DNA from: Anarhynchus alexandrinus
Lineage: Eukaryota > Chordata > Aves > Charadriiformes > Charadriidae
DNA length: 64,000 nucleotides
Reading direction: 5' to 3'
Assembly: GCA_008711295.1 (NCBI GenBank)
Contig: VUYV01000121.1
Location: 2,665,610-2,729,609, forward strand
Below, piece after piece: positions 24,801 through 36,176 of the stretch. The notes under the pieces were generated by a model. It ran no database searches, was not told the origin of the DNA, and saw only the letters and a list, made by a program, of their open reading frames with translations. A program made the translations under genes and the position numbers. Position 1 is the first letter of the stretch. Each line of letters begins with the position of its first letter.

Positions 24801-27800
24801 CCCTTTGATCTGGATGACCAAGGCAGAAGCAGACAAAGGCCCAACCCAGCACACGTCCAGATTTACTAAAAGGACCCACTGACCTAGTTCTTTATTTCTC
24901 AGCCTGTTTGCAAAAATCTTGTATACCCCTCACACAGAGGAGAAGAGGACTCATTCGTGGGTCTTTCTGCTTCTGATTTGCCCAAAGAGCCCAGGGCCGG
25001 ACACTCATTAATTTGCTCTCTTCAGTGTCATGTCTAGACTTGCAAACCAGCTGTGCTTCACCTGTGACACACCAAGTTCAACATCTTGCTGGAAAGCTCA
25101 ACCTGTTTGGCTCACTCATGTGCCCTTTGAGGCAAAGGAACTTGCACTTTTACGCTCTGACAGATCCCATTGAACAGGTGACCAACAGAAACTCCTGCTG
25201 AGCATCCCAACGTGCACTGCCGTGTGGTCAAAACCATCCTGATCTGTAACATAACAGCGATCCTCTGCTCAGCAAAGAAAACTGGTCTGTTGACTGCTAC
25301 GGGGCATTTCAACAACAACAGCATGGCATGGAAACCACAGCCAACTGCTCCCCCTCTGGGATCTCTGAACCTCCCAGATGCATCTCTCCTTGTTTGTGCC
25401 AAACCACATGCTGCGGCACAACACGAACAGCCCGTAAACCTTCAGCACGGAGCTGCCTGCTCTTTGCAAACGTTATCAACACACACAGCCAGTAAGCCTT
25501 CAAACGGTGCCTGAAAATCCAGCCCAGGACATAGCAGTGCTAGTGATGTCTTCTCATCACACTTCTTTGTGAAAGCAAGGCACTGCCCCAAGCACAAGAC
25601 CAACCCAGAAAGGTATCTCTTCTCATCGTGCTCCACAGCGTATTGCATTACTCACAAACTGGGAAGAGCACAGCCCACTTGTCTCACATAACAGGATTAT
25701 GTGGAAAGACTGACACTTTGCAGGAGATGGACTTTCAGCACGTGCTCAGAGACATAATTTGTCCTGTCATCATCATCAGAAGCTGCACTACCACATCTCT
25801 CAGCCCTGCCACTGCAATGCACCGTGCAAAATCCAATTAGCCATGGCAGAAAGTTAACAGCAACAGGCACTTGAAAGGGCTTCATCCTTAGAAGGGGCAC
25901 GAGCAAAGAAGACTTGAGAATTCATTTGCCAGTAGAAAGGTGCCTAATTAGTGTGCAATATCAGCACAGGGAAGGAAGGCTGGACTGCATTTTCTAGCCT
26001 TGTGTAGCAGGACTGCATGATAATCCCAAAGACTCATCTAGCTCCTGGCCAAAACCTACTCCATGCAGAAGCTGGTGGGTCAATACTTCTGCTACTACCT
26101 TTAATAGCTGTGGGGCATAGGATATTACTTGATGGGTAGAAAACATCTGGTTGCTACCCCATGCCTTTCCCTCCCTAGACTACTGGAGCCACTGCTGAGG
26201 GAGCAGGGAAGTAACATCTCGAGGACACTGCTGTCACTGTGGGCTGGTAGGAAGAGCCTATTTCCACAGCTCCCACCAGCTTCTGGTCCCTGTGCTGTCC
26301 ACCTGAGCTGGACTTGCCCAAATTACTAGAAACAAGTAATTCATTCATCTTCTCCACCATGGAGAAAGGCGCTTCCAGCCTCCAGTGCCACTGGTGCCAG
26401 CCAGACCCTGAACTACTGCAGGGAATTTCTGTCTGCAAGGGCACAAGCTTGGGGCTGCATGCAGGAGATCCAACTTTTGTCAGTTTTGTCCCAGGCCTGG
26501 GTCTCACCCGCAGAAATGAGCATCTTCTAAATCACTCTCCTACACTGGTGTCAGGAGCTTCCTGTGTCCAAAAGTGAAAGAAAGGACATCAGGAAGATCA
26601 GGGAAGTTCTCCTTCCAGCACGACCTCAGCGTCTGAATCAAAGAGGCAGTGAGGAAAAGAACCCAGGAGCTCTGGGCTGAATTTTTCAGCCTCCATATCC
26701 TGGACAAATTGTTCATGAGCACAGCGCATGCCCTGAATATAAGAGAAAGGAGATAATGCTCAGGCCCTAAAGCAACAGAGATGACTAGAGCAACCAGTCC
26801 TGGGAGAGAGGAGAGAGCAATGCAGGATGATTGCTGGAGGAGCAGGATCAGCAAAGAAACAGCCCTCAAAGCAAGATGTTTGAAAGGGAGAGCCGTTTAG
26901 CGCCACCTCTTGGCAGCAACAGGCTGGGGGACAGTCCATGGCTTTTCTGGAACCAGTCTACCTCACGCCCACATCTTTGGTTTAAGGGCTGCAGTTCTGA
27001 CCTTTTACACTCGGGTATACCCCACACCAGGCAAAGGTGTAGGCAGACTCTAGCAGACAGGCTACTTGGCTTTGCTTGTGGTATCTCATATCTTAAAGCC
27101 TCTGTTCTTTCCAGCATCTTTTCCAAACCCAAATTTTCCTCTTCTGCTCCAGACCCAGAAACGTGTCTACACTGACAAATTCAGCACTGGCTGCCTGTTC
27201 TCCAGTACCCCTATGCTGCCCTGCACCACTCATCAAAAGGCATTTTTTACTGTATAACTGAAGAATGAACAAAAGGAGTTCATCAAGCAGTGCAAGCAGA
27301 ATCTTTTCATCCAAGCTTTCCTGGTGAAACACCAAGTGTCGCTCATGGTAATCTGCCTGGGTATAACAACAGAACCGGGTTAGGGTTTAAGCCTTTTCAC
27401 CAAAGCCTTTTTTTCCAGCATACTCTGTATCATGAGCACTAATATAACAGGGGGTCTGTTAAAAAGTTTTCTTCCAAATCCATGTGTCAAAAAAATTTTG
27501 TAATTTTTCCTCCCTCCCCACCCCATGTTGCATTTCAGACACCTTCCAAATTCGTGTTTTGTTGCGTAGACTTCTTTGCAGACCTGTGATAACTGGAAGA
27601 GGGGGCAATGTAAGCGGATTTCTAGTTAATTACAGCTTTAACACACTATGTAACCAAATACAGAGCCGCAGAAGAGAATAACGGACTAAAAATTAATGCA
27701 TTCATTGAACCCCCGGTAAAATTCAGTCATTCCGTGGTCCATGCACATGACAAGAGTACTTCATAAAAATAAATGAAACAAGAATCAGTGGGAAAGACTA

Positions 27801-28822
27801 TAATTTTTTTCTTCTCACAAAAATATATATGCTGGATTCCCAAAGAAAAGTTCTCTTCACAGTTCAGAAATCACTCAGGCTTAGCCTCAGGCACTGAGAG
27901 CATAAATCAAGTTTTCTCCACTTCCAGGGCTTACACTCTTAAAACAGTTGGATCTAATGGCTAATCCTTAAAGCAACCTTACACATTTCTCTTAGGACAC
28001 ATCATCACAAGTACTGAAAAAATTACTTTGGAGTGAAACAGAGAGCAACTAAAATAAGCAAAAACTGACTTTGGTAAACTGCCAGGTGACATTACCATTA
28101 CACTGATCTAGAGAACATTAGTTTCCAGCAGCACCACCACTGTAACCTCATCTTCATCTGTTGGTTTTGTTCCACCTCTTAGCTCCCAAGGACAGCCACA
28201 CATCAAAGTTACTCACAAAAAACGGTGATGGAGGAAGAAATATTGAGCTACAAGTAGATGGTAAAGAAGCACGTTTTTCTGGGATGCTTTCCCAGGAGCT
28301 AAGGGTGTTCAGGTCCATGGGCTTGGGATCTGACCCCAGCAAGCCCATGATGTGCAGTCCACATACTGCGTAGACGAGTTTCAGCCTTGCTTATTCATTC
28401 CCACACTTTCAAAACCGCCCCTTGCACTACACTGGCCACCAGTCTCTCCTTAGCTCTTTTACATTGCACACACACAACTGTGTGCTAGGCACCATGGAAA
28501 TGGGCCCCCTCTTACCCCCAACACAGCAAGGCAGCTCCCCCCTGAGCTCCGTGGAGGGCCATGGCTTCAAACACACACCTACCCTGAGCCCCAGCTTTGA
28601 GGCTCCTGCAAAAGTCTTTTACCCTTAACTTCTAGAGAACAGTGAGCATGGATTGTCCCTGCAGGAATCACCAAGGAGCAGATGCAGATGGAGAAGGATG
28701 AGTCCAAGCTTTGGCATACATTTGCACCTTTGCTCTCACTCTTAGGTGTCATAAGGTAGAGATAATGAAGCTGGTCTCCAACTCCGGAGAATATCAGAGG
28801 AGAGGAAGAGCGTGATCATATG
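21872..28822. other. Non-coding, no gene recognised
   Basis: Nearly 7 kb without a clear CR1. Open frames reach 131 codons on the plus strand (22961) without any domain signature. Confidence 0.65.
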
Positions 28823-29000
28823 TTCACAGAAGCACTGGTAGGAAGGACCTCTGCAGGTCTCTAGTCCATCATCTCTCTCAAAGCAGCACTAGTACCAAAA
28901 CTAGATTCAATCAGTTGCAGCTTGGTCTAGCAGAGTCTTGAAAACCTCCAAGGAAGGAGATCCCAACCCCTGCCCCCAGTAACCTGCCCCAGGGCTGCTC
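28823..29000 (-). repeat. CR1 LINE 3' end, old copy
   Basis: Minus-oriented: TTCACAGAAGCACTGGTAGGAAGGACCTCTGCAGGTCTCTAGTCC, then CTTGGTCTAGCAGAGTCTTGAAAACCTCCAAGGAAGGAGATCCCA and CCTGCCCCAGGGCTGCTC. The match is clear but more diverged than the ATTCTATG-tailed copies, so it is probably an older subfamily. Confidence 0.8.
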
Positions 29001-31569
29001 CTGAAACCAACTCAACCTCTTACACCCCAGCTTGTGGACATTGCATATTTTTATGTTGTCTGGCACAATTTAGCACCAGCATCCATGTAACTGCCCTTCG
29101 AGTAGCTGGTGGGGGAATTAAGACAGCAATCAGAAATTGATGTATATTAATAATCCTTATTATCATGAATAAACTATTCTTCACCTGTCACAGGTGAAAG
29201 TAGGACTGGGGTTCAGGAAAAACATTAGTCTTTACTGAGCAATAATTTAAAGTAGCTAATAATTGTGACAGGCAATCTGCATACACACAAAGTATTTTGT
29301 ATGTATTCAAGCATCAGCTGTTGGAAAACAGCGAAGTTTTGTTTTCTACACAGAAGGAATTAAAAAATAAACCTGTGCAGTCTGTTAAGCGCCTCCATTA
29401 TAGCATGAAAACAGCACAGCAAGAGAGATTGTTTATTTAAAACAGCTTAACTGTAACATAACACCCAAATCTTTTTAGCTGATAATGGAAATGGTTTGGG
29501 CATGAATATCCATTTTAAACATGTTTATGTCACACTTCACAGAAAGGTCAAAATTAATGTTATACCAAAAGAATTTTTCAAAGTACAATTACCTTGACTC
29601 TTGGAGCAGAGAACATTCCTATTAGGTTTACCACCCGGGGTTTAAATTTCACATTTTTTATACTTTTTTTTTTTAAACTAGGTACCTCACAGTATATATT
29701 GGGAGATGCATTAATGAGATTTTACAGGTACTAGCTATAATGGCTACTAGCTGCTTTTCCCCCACTAACCCATCAACCCTAATTCCCTGGGGGTTCACAA
29801 GTGATGTCTCAAAAGACCATGTGGAAGTTATTTTTTTTGTCTGATTAGTCTGCCAGTCTCATTGCCATATTTCTCTCAGTTTAACTCAAGGACTCATGTC
29901 TCTCCTCTTGCAGGCACTTCCCCAGAAACAGTGAGAAGGGAGCAGATTAAAAAAAACCCAACAGACTAACCAATCTCACGAACGCAACAGTCACACAGAA
30001 AAATCATCATTTTCCTACACCCTGGAGCTTGCTATTTCCCTCCTCATTTTCAGAAGCTTCTCAAGCCTATTTGTTGACATTCTTACAGCGATCCAATGCT
30101 CTCTGTGAGCAGATGGCATCAAGCTCAGAAATCTTACACATGCCATGTTACATTAAGCCCTGGCTGACTCGAAGCTAATCCCAGCGTGATATCATCGACT
30201 TCCTTGGAGTAAGCAGCAAACCCATCTCAGGAGTTTTTCAGGCTGTTGTATTAGCAAAAGCAAGCAAACGCATAAGCCAGATTTTTCTTGGATGCTGATC
30301 TGTTTACAAAGAGTGTACCTCAACATCTTATTTCTTCAAAGTGTGGTTCAGAGAGAAAACAGTTTGTCTGCTAATTCCAAGCCTGCTTTTCCATCCAGTC
30401 CTCTGCCCAAAGAGTATGGGTTGGCTTTCTCCTCTCATTACTGCCAGAAGGACTCTTCCTTCCCTGTCCTCCACTTTTCTCCCCAGCCAAGTTCTCTCTT
30501 CTCCTTCTCCTCACCCGAACAGACATGCAGATCATTGTGACCTGCTTAGTCCTCAGCTCCCACACTTTCATCCAGCCTAGCCTTCGGGTAGCAGCCTTCA
30601 CTCATTCAGCCATCACCGTGCAGAACAGAATTTCATTGCTCCTTGCTGTCTGTGAAAGACACCCACAGGACACATCAATATCAGCAAGGTCTATGTTTGC
30701 AGATGAAGAAAGCTGTTCTAGTTGGGACCCACCACAACAGAGAGACCTCTAAAACACGCTAAACAAGTAGGTGAGTTACTTCAGCACACTCCATCCAGGG
30801 ATGAGCCTGTATATAGCAGAGAAGCCTCTACTTCTTTATCACAGCTCTGGATGGGACTGCTTCTTTCCCCATCAAGCGCCAGCTCAGATTTTGCACTTGC
30901 CTGCATTTCTGCACAGGAGTCGTCAACGTAATTCTCTTAGGAGCTGGGCATACTGGAAGAAGAAAACTACTTCAGTTAGTGCCTTACCAGTAAAGCAGCT
31001 ATAACCACGCTGTGTTTGACCTGATGAGTCCTGGCCAAGGTTTTGCATGCCAGATAAGCATCTAGGCCTGGGCTTTTATCAGCTGCACTGAAATGCAAGT
31101 GATGAAAAGGTGGTGAAGTTCCATATAGAGGGATCTATATTCTACGAAGCCAGGAGGAGGTTGGAGGAGAACAAACCTGTGCTTTGCAGGTGTGCCTTTG
31201 ACTCCTCCTTCTGCTCTATGATTTCCTTGCTCCTGAACTTGGGAATAAGAAAGGCTTTCCTCTCCACCACTTGGAGTTTGCACTGTGTCACACAGCACCA
31301 AAAAATCGGTCTGTGCTGCTGTAACAGAAGGTGCAAACAGATGTGCCAGTTTGCACAGAAGAGCACACAGAAGGGAGCCAGAAACAAAACAAGAAACAGA
31401 CAAGAAAGACCTCATAATCAACAGTGCAAGGCTGAAGAAGGCTCAGCCCCAGAGTATGCACACAGTTAATGAAGTTCCTACAGGACAGCATTATGGAGAA
31501 AGCTCTCATACATTCTTCCTTGAAATCAGCATGACTGGGTTCTTCTCTGAAGTGCCTGAACACTGATCC
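29001..31569. other. Non-coding, no gene recognised
   Basis: 29100-29720 is AT-rich unique sequence with a palindromic E-box cluster (CACCTGTCACAGGTG, about 29182-29196). The rest has nothing I recognise. Confidence 0.6.
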
Positions 31570-31893
31570 ATGCAGCACGGGGAATTAGAAGTCTACGTGC
31601 AGTTACAGGGCTACAATCTCATTGGATCAGGGAGACATGGTGCCTCACGTGGTGACTCCAGGCTTAAGTGCCTGCAGGACTGCGATGGATGATTACAGTT
31701 CTTTAGCCAGACCTGGCCAGAACAGCAAGGATGGGGAGTTGTCTTTTATATGAGAGAGAAGCAGGAACGTATGAAGCTTTGCTTTGGGATGGATGGTGAG
31801 CCAGCTGAGAGCTAATGGGTCGGGCCCTGAGCAACCCGCTTTAGTTGATGCTGTTTTGGGACTTGGACTAGATAGTCTTCAGAGGTGCCTTCT
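31570..31893 (+). repeat. CR1 LINE with internal deletion (endonuclease start joined to 3' end)
   Basis: From 31570 to about 31822 the sequence matches the CR1 ORF2 endonuclease N-terminus: GGGCTACAATCTCATTGGATCAGGGAGACATGG (YNLIG..), then AAGGATGGGGAGTTGTC and GGATGGATGGTGAGCCAGCTGAGAGCTAATGGGTC. It then jumps directly to the CR1 3' end (GGGCCCTGAGCAACCCGCTTTAG, GGACTTGGACTAGATAGTCTTCAGAGGTGCCTTC). Nearly all of ORF2, including the RT, is missing. Confidence 0.75.
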
Positions 31894-31900
31894 GTGACTG

Positions 31901-32065
31901 AAGTTGTTGAGGCCCCGTCCCTGGAGGGGTTCAAGGCCAGGCTGGATGGGGCTTTGAGCAACGTGGTCTAATGGGAGGTGTCCCTGCCCATGGAAGGGGA
32001 GTTGGAACTAGTGACCTTTAAGGTCTCTTCCAACCTAACTATTCTATGATTCTACAATTCTATGA
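31901..32065 (+). repeat. CR1 LINE 3' end, young-looking
   Basis: GTTGTTGAGGCCCCGTCCCTGGAGGGGTTCAAGGCCAGGCTGGATGG through AGGTCTCTTCCAACCTAACTATTCTATGATTCTACAATTCTATG. Octamer tail units are intact. It starts within 10 bases of the end of the previous CR1 and is in the same orientation. Confidence 0.92.
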
Positions 32066-33334
32066 CTGTCTTATCCATCAGCACAAATTCCTGCACATTT
32101 GTCTAGGAGAAAGGCCATACACAGAAAACAAGACTTAGCTTCCCCCCAGGTACAACACGTGAACCTTAACATCTTTTTGTCCCCTTGTTCATAGGCTTTT
32201 TTTCTCTTTGGCTCCTTTCTGCTCAGAAAGGGAGAAAATTAAAGAACATACCGTACCTGCTGAAAGAGAAGGCTCCAGGGGACCCATTAACCATCCAAAC
32301 CGAGGCATATCATATGGAGTTCTGCAAATGATGAAGGACAGTAAGTGTTCAATTAATTTGATCAGAGTCTCAGAGAGCGTTCCTACACAATACAAAGGTG
32401 AGGCCGAACACGTCATTCTTAATGACCATGCCATGTGCAAATAATACTGTCTATTAGTTACGCAAATCACACACACCTCTACAATTTTACAGAGAGTTTT
32501 AAGAAGTCATTTTTTGTGGGGTTTTCTGAAAGGTCTCTGTAAGCATATCTTTTACCCACCAGGTGCTACTGTCTGGCTAATGGACCATAAGAGTTATTTA
32601 AAGGTTGTTCTTTGTTACTTTGGCCTTGGCTTTTATGTGTACAGTATGTACCTGTTTCCCATTGTGCACAAAGCATGTTACAGTAAAGCTAACGCTCCTT
32701 GTCAATAACGAAGCAGAGGAGCCAGCTAACAAATCCTGTTCTCCAGGGGCGTGCATCTAAATTTCTTCCACCTAATGGCTTTTGGACAAAATAGACCAAA
32801 AAGAACAAAATCACCAACCCCCATTTCAGATCCAGGAGCTTAGCACAGGTGGATATTTTAAGGAAAGGTTTTAAGATTTGGGGTTCAGTGAAAAACAGTG
32901 ATGCAATATTTGCTGTTTAGACTGTTTGAACAGCTAGCCCAACACACACAAAATGGTAGTAATTTCATTTCACGTACATCGGCAGGGAATCTGCTCCTGG
33001 AAAAATGCACCAAGATGGACAGTTGACCTTTGAATTCATGAGACATGCAAGGAAGGGGAGTTATTCAGAGTTATCTGGCACACAAAAGTCTACAGCAATC
33101 ACTACACTGAGAGAAGACAGGCTCATAAATGCCTGCCTGGTATGGCTGTACCTTCAGGCTCAAAAGGTCCTACCCTAGCTGCCAGAAGCTGGGAAGGACC
33201 TTCAAAGAGAAACGGCTGTTTGCACACCTCATTTCTTCTGGCCACTATCAGAAAGACAAGGCCTGGTCCACAAGAGCTCCCTTTCCTCAATATCTTTTTA
33301 TAACAAGGATGGTCCCAAAGTACCTGAACAAGGA
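32066..33334. other. Non-coding, no gene recognised
   Basis: Unique sequence between a CR1 tail and LTR-like copy A. Short frames only. Confidence 0.65.
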
Positions 33335-33705
33335 GAGCTGAGCACATCCAATAAGAGCCACCACAGACACCAGTGATCACCAGACACATCTGTAGCGATG
33401 AGAGAGGTTCAGGGTCAAGCAGGGAAGTGAAGTCAACATGGTGAGGTCAGGATCAGCAAGGTGCAGGACCAGGCATAGGCACAGCTCAAGGAAAGGCCAA
33501 GGCAAAGAGCCTGAGCTTAAATATAACTCCTAGACCAAGGAGTGATCTTTTTCACTCAACTCTTTTCCCAACAACATGATCCCAGGCTGCAGCTGAACCG
33601 TATTGGAGCTGCTCTTCAGTAACAGGCAGCCACACTCCCAGGAGGGGGTGCAGAGTTTGCAGACCCCCATTTCTGTTTGCTCAGGACCTGACAGCACTAG
33701 AAGCA
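33335..33705 (-). repeat. LTR-like interspersed repeat, copy A
   Basis: Similar to 46540-46925 over its length: blocks GGTCAAGC.GGGAAGT, GATCAGCAAGGTGCAGGACCAGGCATAGGC, CACAGCTC, ACCAAGGAG, TTTTCCCA, ATCCCAGGCTGCAGCTGAACC. On the minus strand a TATA-like TATATTTAAG (33518-33526 region) precedes the GAGCTGTGCC...GCTGATC block, an arrangement expected in an LTR. No coding potential. Family not identified. Confidence 0.5.
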
Positions 33706-33766
33706 AAAGCAAGTAACGATACAGATGACATTATGTGGTGACCAGGTAGGAGTTATTCTGCAGAGA

Positions 33767-33837
33767 TGAGAGTGAACCCAGATCTCCGGAACCCTGATTC
33801 TGTGCCTTGCCCAGGGCCTCTGCCACAGTACCATCTT
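33767..33837 (+). repeat. Possible MIR-like SINE 3' remnant
   Basis: AGTGAACCCAGATCTCCGGAACCCTGATTCTGTGCCTTGCCCAGGGCCTCTGCCACAGTACCATC parallels the MIR tail pattern (GAACCCAGGTCT...CC...GTGCTCTTTCCACTACACCA). Confidence 0.3.
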
Positions 33838-36009
33838 AGCCAACTTGTACCAGTTACAGGGAAAAAAATAATGGTTCTACGATAAGGAAGTGCAGGGAAA
33901 AAAAAAAATCACCTCACTTGTCTTGTCCCACCTCTTCACAGAGGAGTGAAGTTACACTGCTTTGAATAGGGAGAATGATACTTTGAGAGTACTTTGAAGT
34001 TTCTTTTATTATTAATGTATCAAAAAAGAAGTGTGAGAACTTCAAAGAGAGGAGATTGCTGGGCTGAAGGGGCTAATTGGAGACAGATGGTCAGACATAG
34101 GCTCTTAAAAGCATGAAGACCAGCTATGAACATCAGTCACTTATCCAAAAATAGCTTGATATACTGAAAGAGGGAAAAATCACATCTTTCACCATCACTG
34201 CCTTAAATCCAGCTGCAGTCTCCAGTTGTAAAACCCACCACAGACCGGTAGATATGAATTTGGTCATAACTAGCAAAGGACCACAGGCTTTATGCTGACC
34301 TGCCAGTACAGGGTCTCAGCAAGAAACCCGTGAAAGAGCCAGCTGCTGTTCTTATTCCCTGCTTCACCCCACCATTACCATTTTTGCCTGTATGCATATA
34401 TACCTACCTAAGACTTCTTTCACTCTTCTTTCACAGTTAGCTTTTGGTACAGATCTGTTCAGAATGGCTTTAAAAGGAACAAAAGCTGTCACCTCTCGCC
34501 TTCTCTGAGCCAAGTCATGGGGTGAGGGGAGCAGGGGATGGGGGGAGTCACCTGAAAAAGCAGCCAGCCACGAAGTAAGCCCCAGATGCCTCCTTCAGTG
34601 CATGGCAGCAAGGTTGTCTCCAGCATGCCTCACAATAGGTTTTGCAATGAATTTGGGTCTCCTCCAACTTGAAGTTAACTTAAGGGCACTGCTTCAGGCC
34701 TCACATTTTTCATTTGCTGTCACATGAGCTCACTTTCTTCCAGGGATCCCCAAAAATTTCCCACTTAAATAAAGGCAGACACAGCCTAAGGACATTGTGT
34801 GTCTTTCTGGGTCTCGGAAAACAGTTAGACAGAACTCCTCACAATGGATTTTCATCTAGCTATAAATTCTCCATGCAGTTCTGTTCTCCTGCACGTAACC
34901 TTTCTTATTCTGGGACCGAGCTAGTAGAAATACTTCAAGAGCGCTTGGCATGAGCCCAGAAGCCTCATATGAGATGTCTGTGTGAAGCATTCAGCCACTG
35001 GGATTGCAGTGCTGAGACTTTCAATCCCTGATGCTTTGTGCTTTCCCAGGGAGCCCAACCCCGCAGCAGGTCACAGCTCTCTGTCACTGTCTGTACCTCC
35101 TCCTCAGCAAAGCTGCACCCCACTATCCCCCACCACCACCATGGCCTGATTTGAAGAGTCTGCCCAACCTTTAACGCATCTGCTCATTGGAGAAGGGGTG
35201 ACACCAGGCCAGTGTTGACTGACCATCCACCAGCCAAGGGAAGCAATTCCCAAGCAGATTAAGACCCAGCCTCATGGGCAATAGTGTGTGTGGAGGCTGT
35301 GATGGCCCCCATCAGTGACCCCACAACCTCCTGGTCCCAGCTACCCTTCTGGTCCCAACCATGAGCACAAGGCTAGTGCTGCATTGAGGCAACCAGGCAG
35401 TCTGGGACAGATGATACGGACTCGCTCCTCCAGAGGAAGGTTTGGTCTGCCCTCTCTGCTCCCAACCCTGCTGCTGCTTCATGCAGACAACACCCATACA
35501 GGACTGGGATTGCGCAGCTGCCCACAAAGGATCCCAAAATGAATGATCCCCATGTGCTCTCAGTCGCTGAGCCAGTGGAGGAGAGGGCTGCAAGTATCCC
35601 AGCAAGCAGCATGGGAGGCGTGCGGCTGCCCATGTCCCCACCATGATGCCCAGCTATGGGAGAGCAGGCTCTCCACCAGCACTGCTGCGCAGGCAGCTGC
35701 CTGACACCTCCGCATCAGCCGTAACCCCAGAGATGGTAGACCTTCACTGCTGCAAATGGCACTGATGTTTCATGCTGTGAATGGGACAATCAATCTCGGG
35801 CTAACGTGGCTTGTTAAACCAGCAGCCAGCACTGATAAAGCAGCACAGCTTGCATCCTGAAAGACTCATAGTGAGAATGTACTTTCCTAGCTGCCNACAC
35901 AGTGGACAAGCCTTACCCCAGCATCCCTGCCCACTCCCAAGGCTTTTTTTCCTCCACCTTATATTTTCTTGGCATGTTCTGTACACACGCTATACTCCCT
36001 CCATCCTTC
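33838..36009. other. Non-coding, no gene recognised
   Basis: Unique sequence with the single N at 35896. No repeat identified. Confidence 0.6.
35896..35896. other. Single N
   Basis: One undetermined base (CTGCCnACAC) in unique sequence; it may mark a closed gap of unknown size. Confidence 1.
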
Positions 36010-36112
36010 TTACTAAGAGACCTTATTACTGCTTATAAATATCTAAAGGGTGGGTTGAAGGAGGATGGAGCCAGACTCTTTTCAGTGGTTCCCAATGACA
36101 GGACGAGGGGCA

Positions 36113-36113
36113 N
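36113..36113. other. Single N inside CR1
   Basis: Joins two non-adjacent parts of the CR1 consensus; probably a collapsed gap rather than one ambiguous base. Confidence 1.
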
Positions 36114-36138
36114 GAGGTCCCTTCCAACTCTGAAAATT

Positions 36139-36176
36139 CTGTGATTCTGTGTGATTCTGTGATTCTGTGATTCTCC
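36139..36176 (+). repeat. (TTCTGTGA)n octamer microsatellite
   Basis: Four to five tail units of the CR1 copy, with one slipped unit (TGTGATTCTGTG). CR1 elements end in short direct octamer repeats rather than poly(A). Confidence 0.85.

Larger units (their letters stand above)
36010..36176 (+). repeat. CR1 LINE fragment with single N and octamer tail
   Basis: AGAGACCTTATTACTGCTTATAAATATCTAAAGGGTGGG and GGAGCCAGACTCTTTTCAGTGGTTCCCAATGACAGGAC are plus-strand CR1. At the N (36113) the text jumps to GAGGTCCCTTCCAAC and a tail of TTCTGTGA octamers (36139-36176). The homologous span in the 21.6 kb copy is about 200 bases. Confidence 0.88.
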
